NCBI GenBank assembly: GCA_022539475.1
Contig: VCMS01000375.1
Span: 1 to 64,000, forward strand
Source of the DNA: Gracilaria domingensis
Taxonomy: Eukaryota > Rhodophyta > Florideophyceae > Gracilariales > Gracilariaceae
Length of the DNA stretch: 64,000 nucleotides
Reading direction: 5' to 3'
A program made the position numbers and the translations under genes. The notes under the pieces are model-generated. The model saw nothing but the letters and a program-made list of their open reading frames with translations. It made no database searches and had not been told where the DNA came from. Below are positions 1-8,847 of this stretch, one piece after another. Within the stretch, counting starts at the first letter, position 1; each line of letters opens with the position of its first letter.

Positions 1-37
1 CATTAGAAGGGTATTGAGATATATACGGACACTTTTA

Positions 38-1015
38 TTACTGAGATCTCATATCATAGCTAAGTATACAAAAAAACAGGCATCGGGAGCACTGGAAAAC
101 AAATTCAAGAGCTTTTCTAACCATTGACACTTGCTTTTCTGTACCGTACAGTTCTGCCACCCTTCTGATGGTCTCATGCACGTCCTCCACCCCATCAACA
201 AGATATGTTACCGCTGGTGGAGGGTCGTCTCCCTTCACATGAACTGCGAGGGTTGCCATTTCATATAGAGGACCATCATTGGAAGCATTCCCGAAAGCAA
301 CGATTAAATGTGTGTCGAACTGGGGGTCGTTTTCAACCAAGGCTAGCGCCCCACTATTTTTCGTGAAACGAATGTCCCCTATGTCACAGTTTTCATCTTG
401 AGGGTACGCAACCAGGTTCGGAAAGGATGTCAAAATTTTTGAAATACCGGAGTTAACTTCTGTTTTCCACTTCGATAGTCCATTGTACGTGAAGTTAGGG
501 AGTCCACTGTCTTTTCTAGTGCTCACCACTGCTTGTTGACGCTCTTCGTGAAGTCCGTGCGATTCATTTAAGGAGAGTGCAAGTCTCTCAAGTTCGGCTG
601 CACATCTTTCGTAACCTTCCCTGTCAAGGTCCTGATCAATTTCGGTGCCATTGGATAATCTCACCCGTGCGCCTTGGTTTCCAGAGATGCCAAAAGTGTA
701 GCCACCCAGGTGCTCCATGAAACTCTCGGCATCCTCTATATCTCGCCCAGTAGCAATTCCGAAACCAACGCGTGCGTTGATGTACTTCATGCATTTGACT
801 GTTTCGGCAGGAATGTTCTCCCCAGCTCTTTTCAGAGTACCGTCAACATCACTAATCACGGCGTAGCCCTTTTCGAATATTTCGTTAGCCAGCTGCTGAG
901 GAGTTACTTCTTGGGCTCTAACTTCCGAGTTATACATGTTTTGAAAGCTTTCGAAAGGGTTCGTTTTGCAAATGGGTGTGGGTATACGAATGAGAAGGAT
1001 GTGATTGATGTTCAC
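38..1015 (-). CDS. HAD superfamily (Cof/IIB-like) phosphatase-like protein, left copy
   Basis: The 325-residue protein has the HAD nucleophile motif ISDVDGTLKR near residue 56, the motif II region GFGIATGRD near residue 85, a GNQGA stretch typical of class IIB HADs, and a motif IV-like string FGNASNDGPLYEMA near residue 240. Family knowledge predicts a Mg-dependent sugar-phosphate or related phosphatase; the substrate is unknown. In motif IV the usual first Asp of GDxxND is Asn, which may weaken metal binding. The ATG at 1015 was chosen because the upstream ATG used by the right copy is ACG here. The C-terminal 30 residues differ from the right copy through a small indel. The gene is convergent with nothing visible and lies downstream of the ApbA-like gene on the same strand. 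Confidence 0.8.
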   Translation of the reverse strand: MNINHILLIRIPTPICKTNPFESFQNMYNSEVRAQEVTPQQLANEIFEKGYAVISDVDGTLKRAGENIPAETVKCMKYINARVGFGIATGRDIEDAESFMEHLGGYTFGISGNQGARVRLSNGTEIDQDLDREGYERCAAELERLALSLNESHGLHEERQQAVVSTRKDSGLPNFTYNGLSKWKTEVNSGISKILTSFPNLVAYPQDENCDIGDIRFTKNSGALALVENDPQFDTHLIVAFGNASNDGPLYEMATLAVHVKGDDPPPAVTYLVDGVEDVHETIRRVAELYGTEKQVSMVRKALEFVFQCSRCLFFCILSYDMRSQ

Positions 1016-1045
1016 AAGGTGTTTCGTAGTATAAAAAGAGTCTAA

Positions 1046-1533
1046 GAACGACCATATACGGGTATTGTAGTACTGTTTTAAAACGTTACTAGGAGGAGAA
1101 GTTTTTGCATCGATTTGAAGTAAAGAAAGGATGATTTAGTCATAAATTATATGTACGGGTTCAAGTGGGTAAAGAAAACTGTAAATATCTTTAACATGAG
1201 CTTAGAAATCAAGAAGAGTAAAACAATCTCCATTATGGGTTGAAACCCATAAAAGGTATACCTTACTTTATACGGGTGCCCCAAGTAATGCAAACGCTTA
1301 GTTCTTCAGAAATATCACAATTTTTGTACTTGTTTCGTTACTAGTATCGTGCACTTTAATGATATGGAATGACCATTTTCTATCTAGCAAAATCTTAGCG
1401 AAGTATTAGTGATAACGGATGTAGGATTTAAAGGGGCATATTTGAACCACAGAAGGACGAACAATATAAGTAATGTAATAGGAACAGGTCATTTCGATAA
1501 AGTAACTTTTATGTCTAACTATGTCTAAAAGGT
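1046..1533. other. AT-rich spacer without a gene
   Basis: No convincing reading frame is present. The sequence is AT-rich and is conserved almost base for base in the right arm (about 39930-40440). It presumably holds the promoter of the HAD-like gene and the 3' end of the ApbA-like gene; a TTTTTATACTA string lies just upstream of the HAD start. Confidence 0.6.
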
Positions 1534-2454
1534 TCAGAACACCGAAAAGTCATGTGTTCTAACCTCAAAGCTGGGGGATAACTTTTCCTTAACAACGTTG
1601 ACGTAGTTTGTATGAAAAGGAGCGGGGTCACCGCCTACAATGTTTCTTTCTTGGCGGGAAAAGTCGTAGAAGTACGCGTTCCTAAACTGAAAGTCGGAGA
1701 AAGAAGTAGGGAAGCCAATGAGAGTTTTCCCATATGCAAGAAGTCGCCCAACGGTCTCTTCCAGGTTGAAAGTAGTACCTGTCTTAAGCGAAACTATCTT
1801 CAACAGCTCTTTCATTATTGTGAGCACAACCGTACTGCACTCCGTAGCGACTACGTCCATAGGAATGAGACCTCTTGAGGCCCCGACGATGTTGAACGCT
1901 GATAGCCACACGAGCTTCTCATAATAGCTTACGAGAAATGTGTCTTCGTCGACAACCCCGCAAGTGAGACCCATAGACCTAAACCTGTCTGCAACGTTGG
2001 AGGCCCACTTTCCTGTTGCGACAGTGAGACCATCCGGACTTTGAGGAGTGACACCATCCTGCGGAGCTGCGTTTCTTGAGGGGACACCAACGTATAGGAC
2101 AACTTTTGAACATTTGTCCACACCGAGCTTCGAAAGCAATGGTATGATGTCTCCATTCTGGAAGAAAACGAGATTCTCTCTGAGCGAATAAGGGCAAGCC
2201 TGAATTACGGTCTCCAGGGTGTTCGTTCTTCCACAAACTAGTATCGGTACATCAGAAAGATGAGAGGTAGCAGCCATGCTGCAGAATTCGTGTGCGGAAA
2301 TGACCGTATCTTCTTCGTTCGCCAGCATGGTACCTATACGCCCCCTTCCAACAATAACGGCCCGAGTCCTTCGGGCGGGAGATGAGGCCTGAGGGACGTC
2401 AGAGTATCTGGGACTCGGAGGCGGAGTCGGAGGCATGTCGGACTGGGAGTTCAT
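1534..2454 (-). CDS. ApbA/PanE (ketopantoate reductase)-like NAD(P)-binding protein, left copy
   Basis: Near the N-terminus a Rossmann-type nucleotide-binding loop reads AVIVGRGRIGTML (GxGxxG), followed by a long alternating beta/alpha region containing VFFQNGDIIPLL and VVLYVGVPSR. The C-terminal helical half has KLVWLSAFNIVGA, which resembles the dimer/substrate domain of ketopantoate reductases (KLxxNAxFNxxxA). A role in NADPH-dependent reduction of a keto acid is family inference; the true substrate is not known. The frame is open up to 2655, but the ATG at 2454 (MNSQSDMPPTPPPSP) is preferred because the sequence before it reads like a pyrimidine-rich leader. About 306 residues from this start. 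The right copy has a different final few residues. Confidence 0.7.
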   Translation of the reverse strand: MNSQSDMPPTPPPSPRYSDVPQASSPARRTRAVIVGRGRIGTMLANEEDTVISAHEFCSMAATSHLSDVPILVCGRTNTLETVIQACPYSLRENLVFFQNGDIIPLLSKLGVDKCSKVVLYVGVPSRNAAPQDGVTPQSPDGLTVATGKWASNVADRFRSMGLTCGVVDEDTFLVSYYEKLVWLSAFNIVGASRGLIPMDVVATECSTVVLTIMKELLKIVSLKTGTTFNLEETVGRLLAYGKTLIGFPTSFSDFQFRNAYFYDFSRQERNIVGGDPAPFHTNYVNVVKEKLSPSFEVRTHDFSVF

Positions 2455-2854
2455 TGCAAGTGTTCGATTGTTTTTGTGTGACGATAAAAAGGGAAGATGG
2501 GGCGGAGAACTGCTGGGGTAAAGAGTGATACGTAAGTACAAACGGTTGGGAAGCGCAGAACGGGAACATGGTTCACTTTGTGAAAGTGAGCGAAATGTAT
2601 GATATGTGATTGTACTGAATGAATGATAGGGCTTGTATGAGACGACAAGCCACAAAGTGTGATGATGTTTTATGAAAGGTAGGTGGAAGAGTAGAAAGTG
2701 TGCAATGAATGAAACTGATTTCGAACCTGAGTTGTAAAGTAGTTGTAAAGTACGAGTTACGGGGAGCTTGAATACAGGATGAAAGGAGCCATTTTGGCTT
2801 CATAAATGACGTGAACGGGTTCTATAGCTTCACTTGGATTGCCATAATTAAAAG
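2455..2854. promoter_or_regulatory. Upstream region of the ApbA-like gene
   Basis: About 400 bases separate the ApbA-like start from the epimerase fragment. On the minus strand the leader is rich in C and T next to the start codon, a feature of the leader of this gene in both arms. No RNA gene or repeat was recognised. Confidence 0.4.
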
Positions 2855-3172
2855 GATGGAGTTGGATTGCGCCCGAATACGTCTATAAAGGTCGTAGAAG
2901 CACTTATGAAGGAAGGAGTTGTAGACATGTTATTGTTGATGACGGTGGAGCCAGGGTTTGGAGGACAGGCGTTTATGGAGGGTGTTCTTGATAAGGTGCG
3001 ACATGCAAGGGAGTTGTACCCAAGAATAGGGATACAGGTGGATGGAGGTATTGGACTGAGTACTGTGAAAGCAGTAGTGAAGGCCGGTGCAAACATTTCA
3101 GTTGCAGGATCTGCCATCTTTGGCTCGAGTAACCCAGCTCATGTCATAGCTGGTTTTCGAAAGGTTGGTTAG
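2855..3172 (+). pseudogene. rpe: Ribulose-phosphate 3-epimerase, C-terminal fragment (left copy)
   Basis: About 105 residues match the second half of ribulose-phosphate 3-epimerase: GLRPNTSIKV, then the signature MTVEPGFGGQAFM, then IQVDGGIGLSTV and a phosphate-binding AGANISVAGSAIF. The enzyme interconverts ribulose-5-phosphate and xylulose-5-phosphate in the pentose phosphate and Calvin cycles. The first half, including the metal-binding residues and substrate loop, is absent. An in-frame TAA lies immediately before an AG, so the piece starts exactly like a 3' exon after a splice acceptor, but no 5' exon is visible upstream, where the oppositely oriented ApbA-like promoter lies. It is most likely a fragment captured before the arms duplicated, since both arms carry it identically. 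Confidence 0.85.
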
Positions 3173-3224
3173 AGATAGTAGCATAAATTTATTGTTTATT
3201 ACATTGTTACCTTTACGTGTTATC

Positions 3225-3590
3225 ACGACTATATTCTCCGTCTCCATTGGAGATGTATTTCTCTTGTATGACAACCGGGAAAGGATGTGAGAGAACATAA
3301 ATATATCCCCAGTGGACGCTGAGAGGGAGGATGAACTACTCTACGTGCTACCATTGTTACCCATCCGGTGTCGAGTGGTGACATATTCTTTTTTTGTCAC
3401 AACCCACAAAGGATGTGACGGAAGAAGAACATGCCCCCAGTCGAGACAGAGGGTGAGCAACTCTAAGTACAATCACTAGTCCCTAGCTTGCCTCCACTGG
3501 CAATATCTTCCTGTTTTGCTATAACCATCGAGTGGGGTTATGGTGGAAGAGAAAAATATCGCCGGTCGAGGCGAGGTGGGTGGGGACTAT
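3225..3590. repeat. Three diverged tandem hairpin units (left arm)
   Basis: Three units of about 110-125 bases follow one another, each an imperfect palindrome with a centre such as AACCATCGAGTGGGGTT and flanks resembling TATCTTCC...GGAAGAGA. Each unit carries a GTCGAG/CCAGT-type motif and an AGGATGTGA-like string. The array sits between the epimerase fragment and the coiled-coil gene and is mirrored in the right arm. A role in regulation or as decayed foldback elements cannot be decided. Confidence 0.5.
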
Positions 3591-3805
3591 GTGAAGAGGG
3601 GACAGAGAGATGGCGCTTAAATAGTGGAAGGTGCGGAGGTGTACAGTGGATGTTTTGGCGGGAAATGGGATGAGGGAAACAGGGACAATCATGGTGCTGG
3701 ATATAGCCCGTGTGGTTGGACAGTGGGGGTGGACAGCACAGTTTAGCTCGATTGCACTGTATCGCAGCGGAAACTTCGATCCAACTACTACTTCTTTTTC
3801 TGAAG

Positions 3806-4735
3806 ATGTCGAACGGATACGTGAAGGATGAGGAGCTGTGGGTGCTGTTGGAGGGGAAGGAGGTACCGCAGACGCCGTCACCAAAGCGGGAAGAGGACGT
3901 GATTACGGCGGCTGGTCGGATGTCGCAGAAGAAGGAAGTGGCTGAGGAAGGAAAGAAGTGTGAGGCGAGGAGAGGGGATGGTGATGAGGTGGAGAAGGGG
4001 GTAGAATTGGAGGTGGAGGGGGTCGCAATGGAGAGAAGGGGTGCGGTGCATCTGAGTCAGTTAGAGGTTGGAGACCAGATAGAGAGTGGGGGCGGAGAGG
4101 GTGACAGGGAGATGCGGTTTGTGGGGGAGATGAAGGCGAGGGTGGGGATGTTGGGGTTGGTGATGAAGGAGCAACTGGACGATGGAATTGTGGAGATTGT
4201 AACGGAAATGGGCGGTGTGGTGCTGAGTGGGGGTGGTAGTGGTGTTTCGGTTGAGGCGATTTCGAGCCTGCGGAATTCGTTGTCGGTATTGGGAGTGGAG
4301 ATGAGAAATCATGTGTATGGGATAGTGGAGTGTGCGGGAAGGGAGGTTGGAGAGTTGCGGGAGGAGAATAGGGTTCTGAACGAGAGGTTGGACGTGCTGG
4401 AGAAGGAGGTGAAGGAGCTGTGCAAGAGGCAAAGATTGGTGGAAGAGGAGACGGTGAAAGGAGGTGTGGAGGGAAAGACGGAGAAGGGAAGTGTGGGAAG
4501 GGTGGCGGTGCAGAAGGGGTCTCCTGTGACACCGAAGACAAAGGGTGGTCGGGTTGGGGATGGGAAGAGCCGTCTGAAGAAGAGGCGTAAGGAGATGAAG
4601 AAGGTGGTGGAGGAGGTGCCGCGGGAGGGAGTGGGAGCTCCGGTGGTGACTGGGTTTAGGAGTGCGGCAGAGGTAGCGCGGACTGCGAAGGTGATTATGA
4701 GGGGACAGGAGGAGAGAAGGATGGGAGGGATTTGA
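3806..4735 (+). CDS. Glu/Lys/Gly-rich coiled-coil protein, left copy
   Basis: About 309 residues, highly charged. The segment GELREENRVLNERLDVLEKE (about residues 190-215) is a clear heptad coiled coil. It is followed by a SPVTP motif and a basic run (KSRLKKRRKEMKK) that looks like a nuclear localisation signal. The ATG at 3806 (MSNGYVKDEE) is preferred over an earlier in-frame ATG at 3710, whose extra 32 residues look like leader. A TTAAATA string lies upstream near 3618. The 14785-15600 gene has the same plan (coiled coil, then TPVTP, then basic region), so the two probably belong to one family. Function unknown; a nuclear structural or DNA-associated protein is a guess. Confidence 0.6.
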   Translation: MSNGYVKDEELWVLLEGKEVPQTPSPKREEDVITAAGRMSQKKEVAEEGKKCEARRGDGDEVEKGVELEVEGVAMERRGAVHLSQLEVGDQIESGGGEGDREMRFVGEMKARVGMLGLVMKEQLDDGIVEIVTEMGGVVLSGGGSGVSVEAISSLRNSLSVLGVEMRNHVYGIVECAGREVGELREENRVLNERLDVLEKEVKELCKRQRLVEEETVKGGVEGKTEKGSVGRVAVQKGSPVTPKTKGGRVGDGKSRLKKRRKEMKKVVEEVPREGVGAPVVTGFRSAAEVARTAKVIMRGQEERRMGGI

Positions 4736-5006
4736 AGCCGTTTTGGGGCGAGGCGGGTATACGAGAAGGGGGAGAGTTGTGCACCTGACTTCTACAAAAT
4801 GAACGCGTGATGGGCGAGAAATGGGTAAATAGCGGGGGTGGTGTGGACTGGGAAGAAGTGATGGGATGATTGAGGTGGGATGAGTTGCGATTGGCATTGC
4901 AACATGGGAGAAAATGGAAACGCAAACTAGCACGAGTGCAGTTTTGAGAGAGGGTCGCGGAAAAGAGTGAATGGGGTGGTGCGGCGAAGTAGAACCTCTA
5001 CAAAAA

Positions 5007-7133
5007 CTAGGGGACCCAAGCACTAAACTGCGCGAAATGGAATTTAATATTCCAAAATTTCTTAATTTTTTGAGTGCCAGCCTCTGCTACCCCCTCGCGC
5101 GCCCCAAATAGCCCCAAAACTAGCTTAGTTTCCAAAGCGAACAGACTATATTCCACTTTGCAGAACACAGACGCGGGGTACTGCGTGGGAACGTAGTTGA
5201 AATTTTTGTAATTTACCATCACCTTCTGCTTCTCGTACGCGTTTCCATTCCGGACTCCGTGCACGGCATACTCGGTTGCAGAGAACGACCGTGTTGTGTT
5301 CCTTCTAGGGTTCTTCAAAGTGTTCGTACGAGAGCAAATGAATTGCATCGGTGTGGGGTCGACTAAGAACGAAGCACTTTGCCTCCCGACTGCATTATCC
5401 GATTTGTGCTCACGTGGAATCTCTTCCCAGTCCACGAACTGTTCGATGGTACAGAACTTTATAAAATGACCACCAGGTCGAAGCATTGAGGCCATCATTT
5501 CTGCAGTATTAACCATATCTTCGTCGAGAAGCTCATCATGCTCACTGTCACGTATACCATGAGCTGGGTCCGTGAGTACGAGTTGAACATTGCCCTCTGA
5601 GAAATTATCGGAAGGAAACAATGTACCATGAGCCTCCACTAAATCTTCATAACCAACGCAATGCATGGAGAACTGTTGCTCTACGTTCTTTTTGACCATA
5701 CCGAGAGCCTTCGTCGTCCTTACATCTCCAAAGTCGTGAGGTGGAAGAACACCATCAGGATTATTAGAGAGGGGGTGCGCTCCACCGTCATCATCATCTG
5801 TGTAGTCTATGACAATGACATCCACCGGACCCGGGTCTGCACCGGATGTTTCACCGGATGTTTTACCCACCGCCCTAGCCATTGGCGTGAAGGAAATGGT
5901 TCTCTGTGCCGTAACCGTATCCTCAATCTTCACCGTGACCGTGTTGCTTCCTTCCTGACGTCCTGATGGAGTGGTCCGGGATGGCTGCTGGGAAGGTCTC
6001 AGGTTCAGCTGGACAGAAGCGGTACGAAGAATAGCCAAGTACTCATCTGAGAAATCATCAAAACGAGATGGAAAAAGTGTCCGAAGTTTCCTTCGAAAGT
6101 CTTCCAGCAGTTCCCACTTGGTAGAAGCGGACATTTTGTACAGAAATCCGTTTAAGACAACCTTGTTCAAATCGGACAGGAACTCTTTTGACAAATCCCT
6201 TAGTTTGGTATCGATATCATCCGAAAGGGTGTGAACCCAAGGCAGAGTAGCGTTGACCTCTGTGGTTGGCTTCATTTCGATCCCCAATGTTTTGAACACC
6301 AATTCTGGGCTGTATCCGGAAGAACGAGACTCAATTGGGCTGAAAGAAAGCGTCGCTTTCTCCATGGCAAGAAACGGTAACAGCATTTGTTCTGCGTCAC
6401 GAAATCCAAGACTGGAAGCAAAGGAATCCCATCCTAGACATATAATTTGCACAGCGTAACCCATCCGCCTTATGTGCGCTTGGTTTGACATGACGAAACC
6501 ATCTACAAACGGCACATGTCTCCGAGAACCAGTTGCAGTCCTCGCCTTCTTCGCGACTGGGAGTCGCCTCTCCATAGTGATACGCTTCACTAGGGATAGA
6601 TAGAGCAACTGCTGAAAACGAGTAGCAGGCTCAATACGGGAAGTGGTTTTCTTCGCCTGCTTAGATCCGGCACCATGCTCTTTGAATAAGTCATTCCGGA
6701 ACACACGCTCCATAAAAGAATTCGGGCCATCCACAATGTTATTCGAACTCCATTCGAAAAGAGCCTTCACCCGACGATCCTTACTCCAGTCATCCACGTC
6801 ATTGATACGGACATACTTGTAGACCCGACTTATGAACCTAACATCGGTACTTATCTTCACCAGCTCCTGCGGCGTATAGTTTGCGTACGTGCTCTTCGTA
6901 ACATCCGTGAGAAATTCCCGTGCACAAGCCAGACTGGCACGGTTTGCGACACCGTACTCAACCAGAGCCGTGTATCCAACCTGACGAGGGGAACCAATGC
7001 CGCCTCGAGACGCCGCAAACGAGTCTCTCAGCTCGAGAAATATGCTGAACAAACGAAGGAACCGCGTCGCCATAATATCCTTCTCACCGGAGCTGGACTC
7101 CGTAGATGCCACGGAAGATGCGGTTTTCGACAT
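5007..7133 (-). pseudogene. Cassette copy 1: DNA methyltransferase-like protein, C-terminus replaced
   Basis: The 708-residue frame aligns by eye with the methyltransferase-SET gene of copy 2. The N-terminal domain (residues 25-115) matches 48079-48510, and the catalytic region matches around LVLTDPAHG (residues 518-526) and RPGGHFIKFCTIEQF. The copy-2 catalytic DPPF is DPAH here, so methyl transfer is doubtful. A string VDVIVIDYTDDDDGG (residues 437-451) looks like a SUMO-interacting motif. Homology stops near residue 657; the last 50 residues are encoded by the inverted-repeat arm, so the SAM-binding FAGxx motif and any SET domain are missing. The gene starts at an ATG at 7133 and is divergent from the ParB-like gene. 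Likely an inactive remnant, although its remaining frame is open. Confidence 0.75.
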
Positions 7134-7390
7134 CGCTCTGCTGCTAAGACCACAGGAGGGTCTTTTTTAGACGGGCACCATGTAACTCTCGCAAGAACTC
7201 GCGAAAGCAGAATAGACGGTGGCGATGAAACTCGCTGGAGGAGTTCTCGAAAGAGTAGTAGACGGCGGTGATGAACCGTTATTTTAAATTCGTATTTGAG
7301 CGGGTGTTAGTCGTACACAGGAGGGTGTGAACAGGGTTCCGAGAGCGGGTGTAGTAAGCAGACTTGTGTAGAATCACCTAGTAGTAACCG

Positions 7391-7446
7391 CCCTGGTGGC
7401 CGGATGCGACGTGTTCAGACCGCGCTCCAGAATGCGGTCTGAACAC
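7391..7446. repeat. Palindrome, left member of an inverted pair in the copy 1 intergenic region
   Basis: GTGTTCAGACCGC (7411-7423) pairs with GCGGTCTGAACAC (7434-7446) around a 10-base loop. The preceding GGTGGCCGGATGCGAC is found inverted at 8510-8528, making this and the right member an inverted repeat that brackets about 1 kb. Confidence 0.8.
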
Positions 7447-8473
7447 GTTGGAAGCAGGTATCAGGCCACGTGGAGAGGGGGTTGTAGCGCGCATGTGGCA
7501 AATGAGATATGCTCCGATACGACTCAGAATCGCCGTTCTTCGCCACCGACCGGCTCCCCCCCACATCATTATGTGCATCATCATCATAGCCGCCATCATG
7601 GGGCTACATACAAATCTCCTGTACACTCTCCGCCTCTACTCTCGCCGCTTGCGCTCCAACGCCGACGCGCACCCAAATAGCGGTTGCATTGCGCAGGCAC
7701 AAGGCGTTCAGACGCCATCGTCATCGCAACATTTGACCACCTCATCCGTCGCACTCAACAACAAGAGCGTCCGGAACAACATGCAGCTTAGGTCTTCCCA
7801 CTCCCCGTACTGGTAATATCAATGTAGTAACGAGCATGACGTTTTACAGCGCTCACATTCCCTTTCGCCAGGCGTCCACCGCGCCTTTCACGTAATAAAG
7901 ACGATCGTCGCAAGGCGCAAACACCCATAATAGCGCTGCCTTGACGACTGCAGCCGCCGTGGCGGCAGCTGCTGATCTCGGTATGCCTAATGACTGCGCT
8001 ACACACCCACCGCCGGGGTGGATGTCTTTCTCAGGCGCTCAGTTTGATACGAGCTAGCGCCTATTGCGGGGATTGCACTTTTTGGCTCACACCGTGTTGA
8101 TAATGCATGGCCAACACACTTCTTAGCACCCACACCAAGAGCCGAACACGTCAATGACACGATCTGTACAGTCGCCGCCCGCCACTGAACATGAGGAGAG
8201 TCCTTCTGAGACTGATTTGGCGACAAACAGCCATGATCATAATACCCGTACAATTGCGATTGGTGCTGCCATCACTACCCTCATTCTCGAATGGCTCTGC
8301 TCTTCGGCATTCAAACTCAACATCGAATAAACTAAATCCGCGCGAAATTGTTTCTTGCCTCTGTGTAGATACGTATAAACTGCGATGTGAAATGACAAAT
8401 GTGCTCTGCGTAGCTCTACTCAGCTCTACGTTGTACCCAACAACCTGCTTTCCCACCTTCCGTAAGGTGGCGG

Positions 8474-8528
8474 GGTGGCTGGATGCGACGCGTTCAGACC
8501 GCGTTCTGAACACGTCGCATCCGGCCAC
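8474..8528. repeat. Palindrome, right member of an inverted pair in the copy 1 intergenic region
   Basis: GTGGCTGGATGCGACGCG is followed by TTCAGACCGCGTTCTGAA and then CACGTCGCATCCGGCCAC, a nearly perfect 55-base palindrome. It shares its arm with 7391-7420 in inverted orientation. Confidence 0.85.
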
Positions 8529-8847
8529 CACAAAAGGTTACCAGGGGGGAACCGTGAGGGTTGATCATGCTGTCTGGTATGCATTTAAGCCTTCTACACC
8601 CTCTCTAACCGCCTGTACCACTCTTTCAAAGTGACGCGAATGTTCACGCGAGGATTTCCGCGAGCTGCACTACAAATCTGCGATACGAACGGGTGCGACA
8701 CTTCAACCGACAGCGAAGCGTGTACCGTGTTCAAACCGAGCGGGTGCGCCGTTTGCTGACGTGATCAGAACATTATAAGATTACCGCTTTGTTCTGCATT
8801 CAATTTTTATAGGTGTTTGACGAAGCGAAATTCAAACACGCTATATA

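Larger units (their letters stand above)
1..5163. repeat. Left arm of the large (outer) inverted repeat
   Basis: This segment is repeated in inverted orientation at 36263-41460. Both arms carry the same four coding units in mirrored order, and the encoded proteins differ by only a few percent. The inner edge is sharp: similarity ends near 5163, where the sequence passes into the methyltransferase-like gene. The arm reaches the window edge, so its outer end cannot be fixed; the right arm seems to lose similarity near 41460. Small differences include start-codon changes, a few indels and substitutions. They argue against a purely artefactual mirror, but an assembly fold-back of two haplotypes cannot be excluded from sequence alone. 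Confidence 0.93.
7134..8847. promoter_or_regulatory. Divergent intergenic region of cassette copy 1
   Basis: This 1.7 kb lies between the divergently transcribed methyltransferase-like and ParB-like genes. No credible gene was seen. It is bracketed by inverted palindromic motifs (7391-7446 and 8474-8528). Possible core promoter strings are ATTTAAG at 8583 and TATATAA at 8841 for the rightward gene, and a TATTTTAAA-like string near 7284 for the leftward gene. Confidence 0.55.

Noticed and set aside
3903-5023. Long open frames on the strand opposite the coiled-coil gene (and mirrored at 36494-37554)
   Set aside because: They are Pro/Ser/His-rich low-complexity translations of a purine-rich sense strand. 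The sense frame has a coherent coiled coil and nuclear-signal-like runs.
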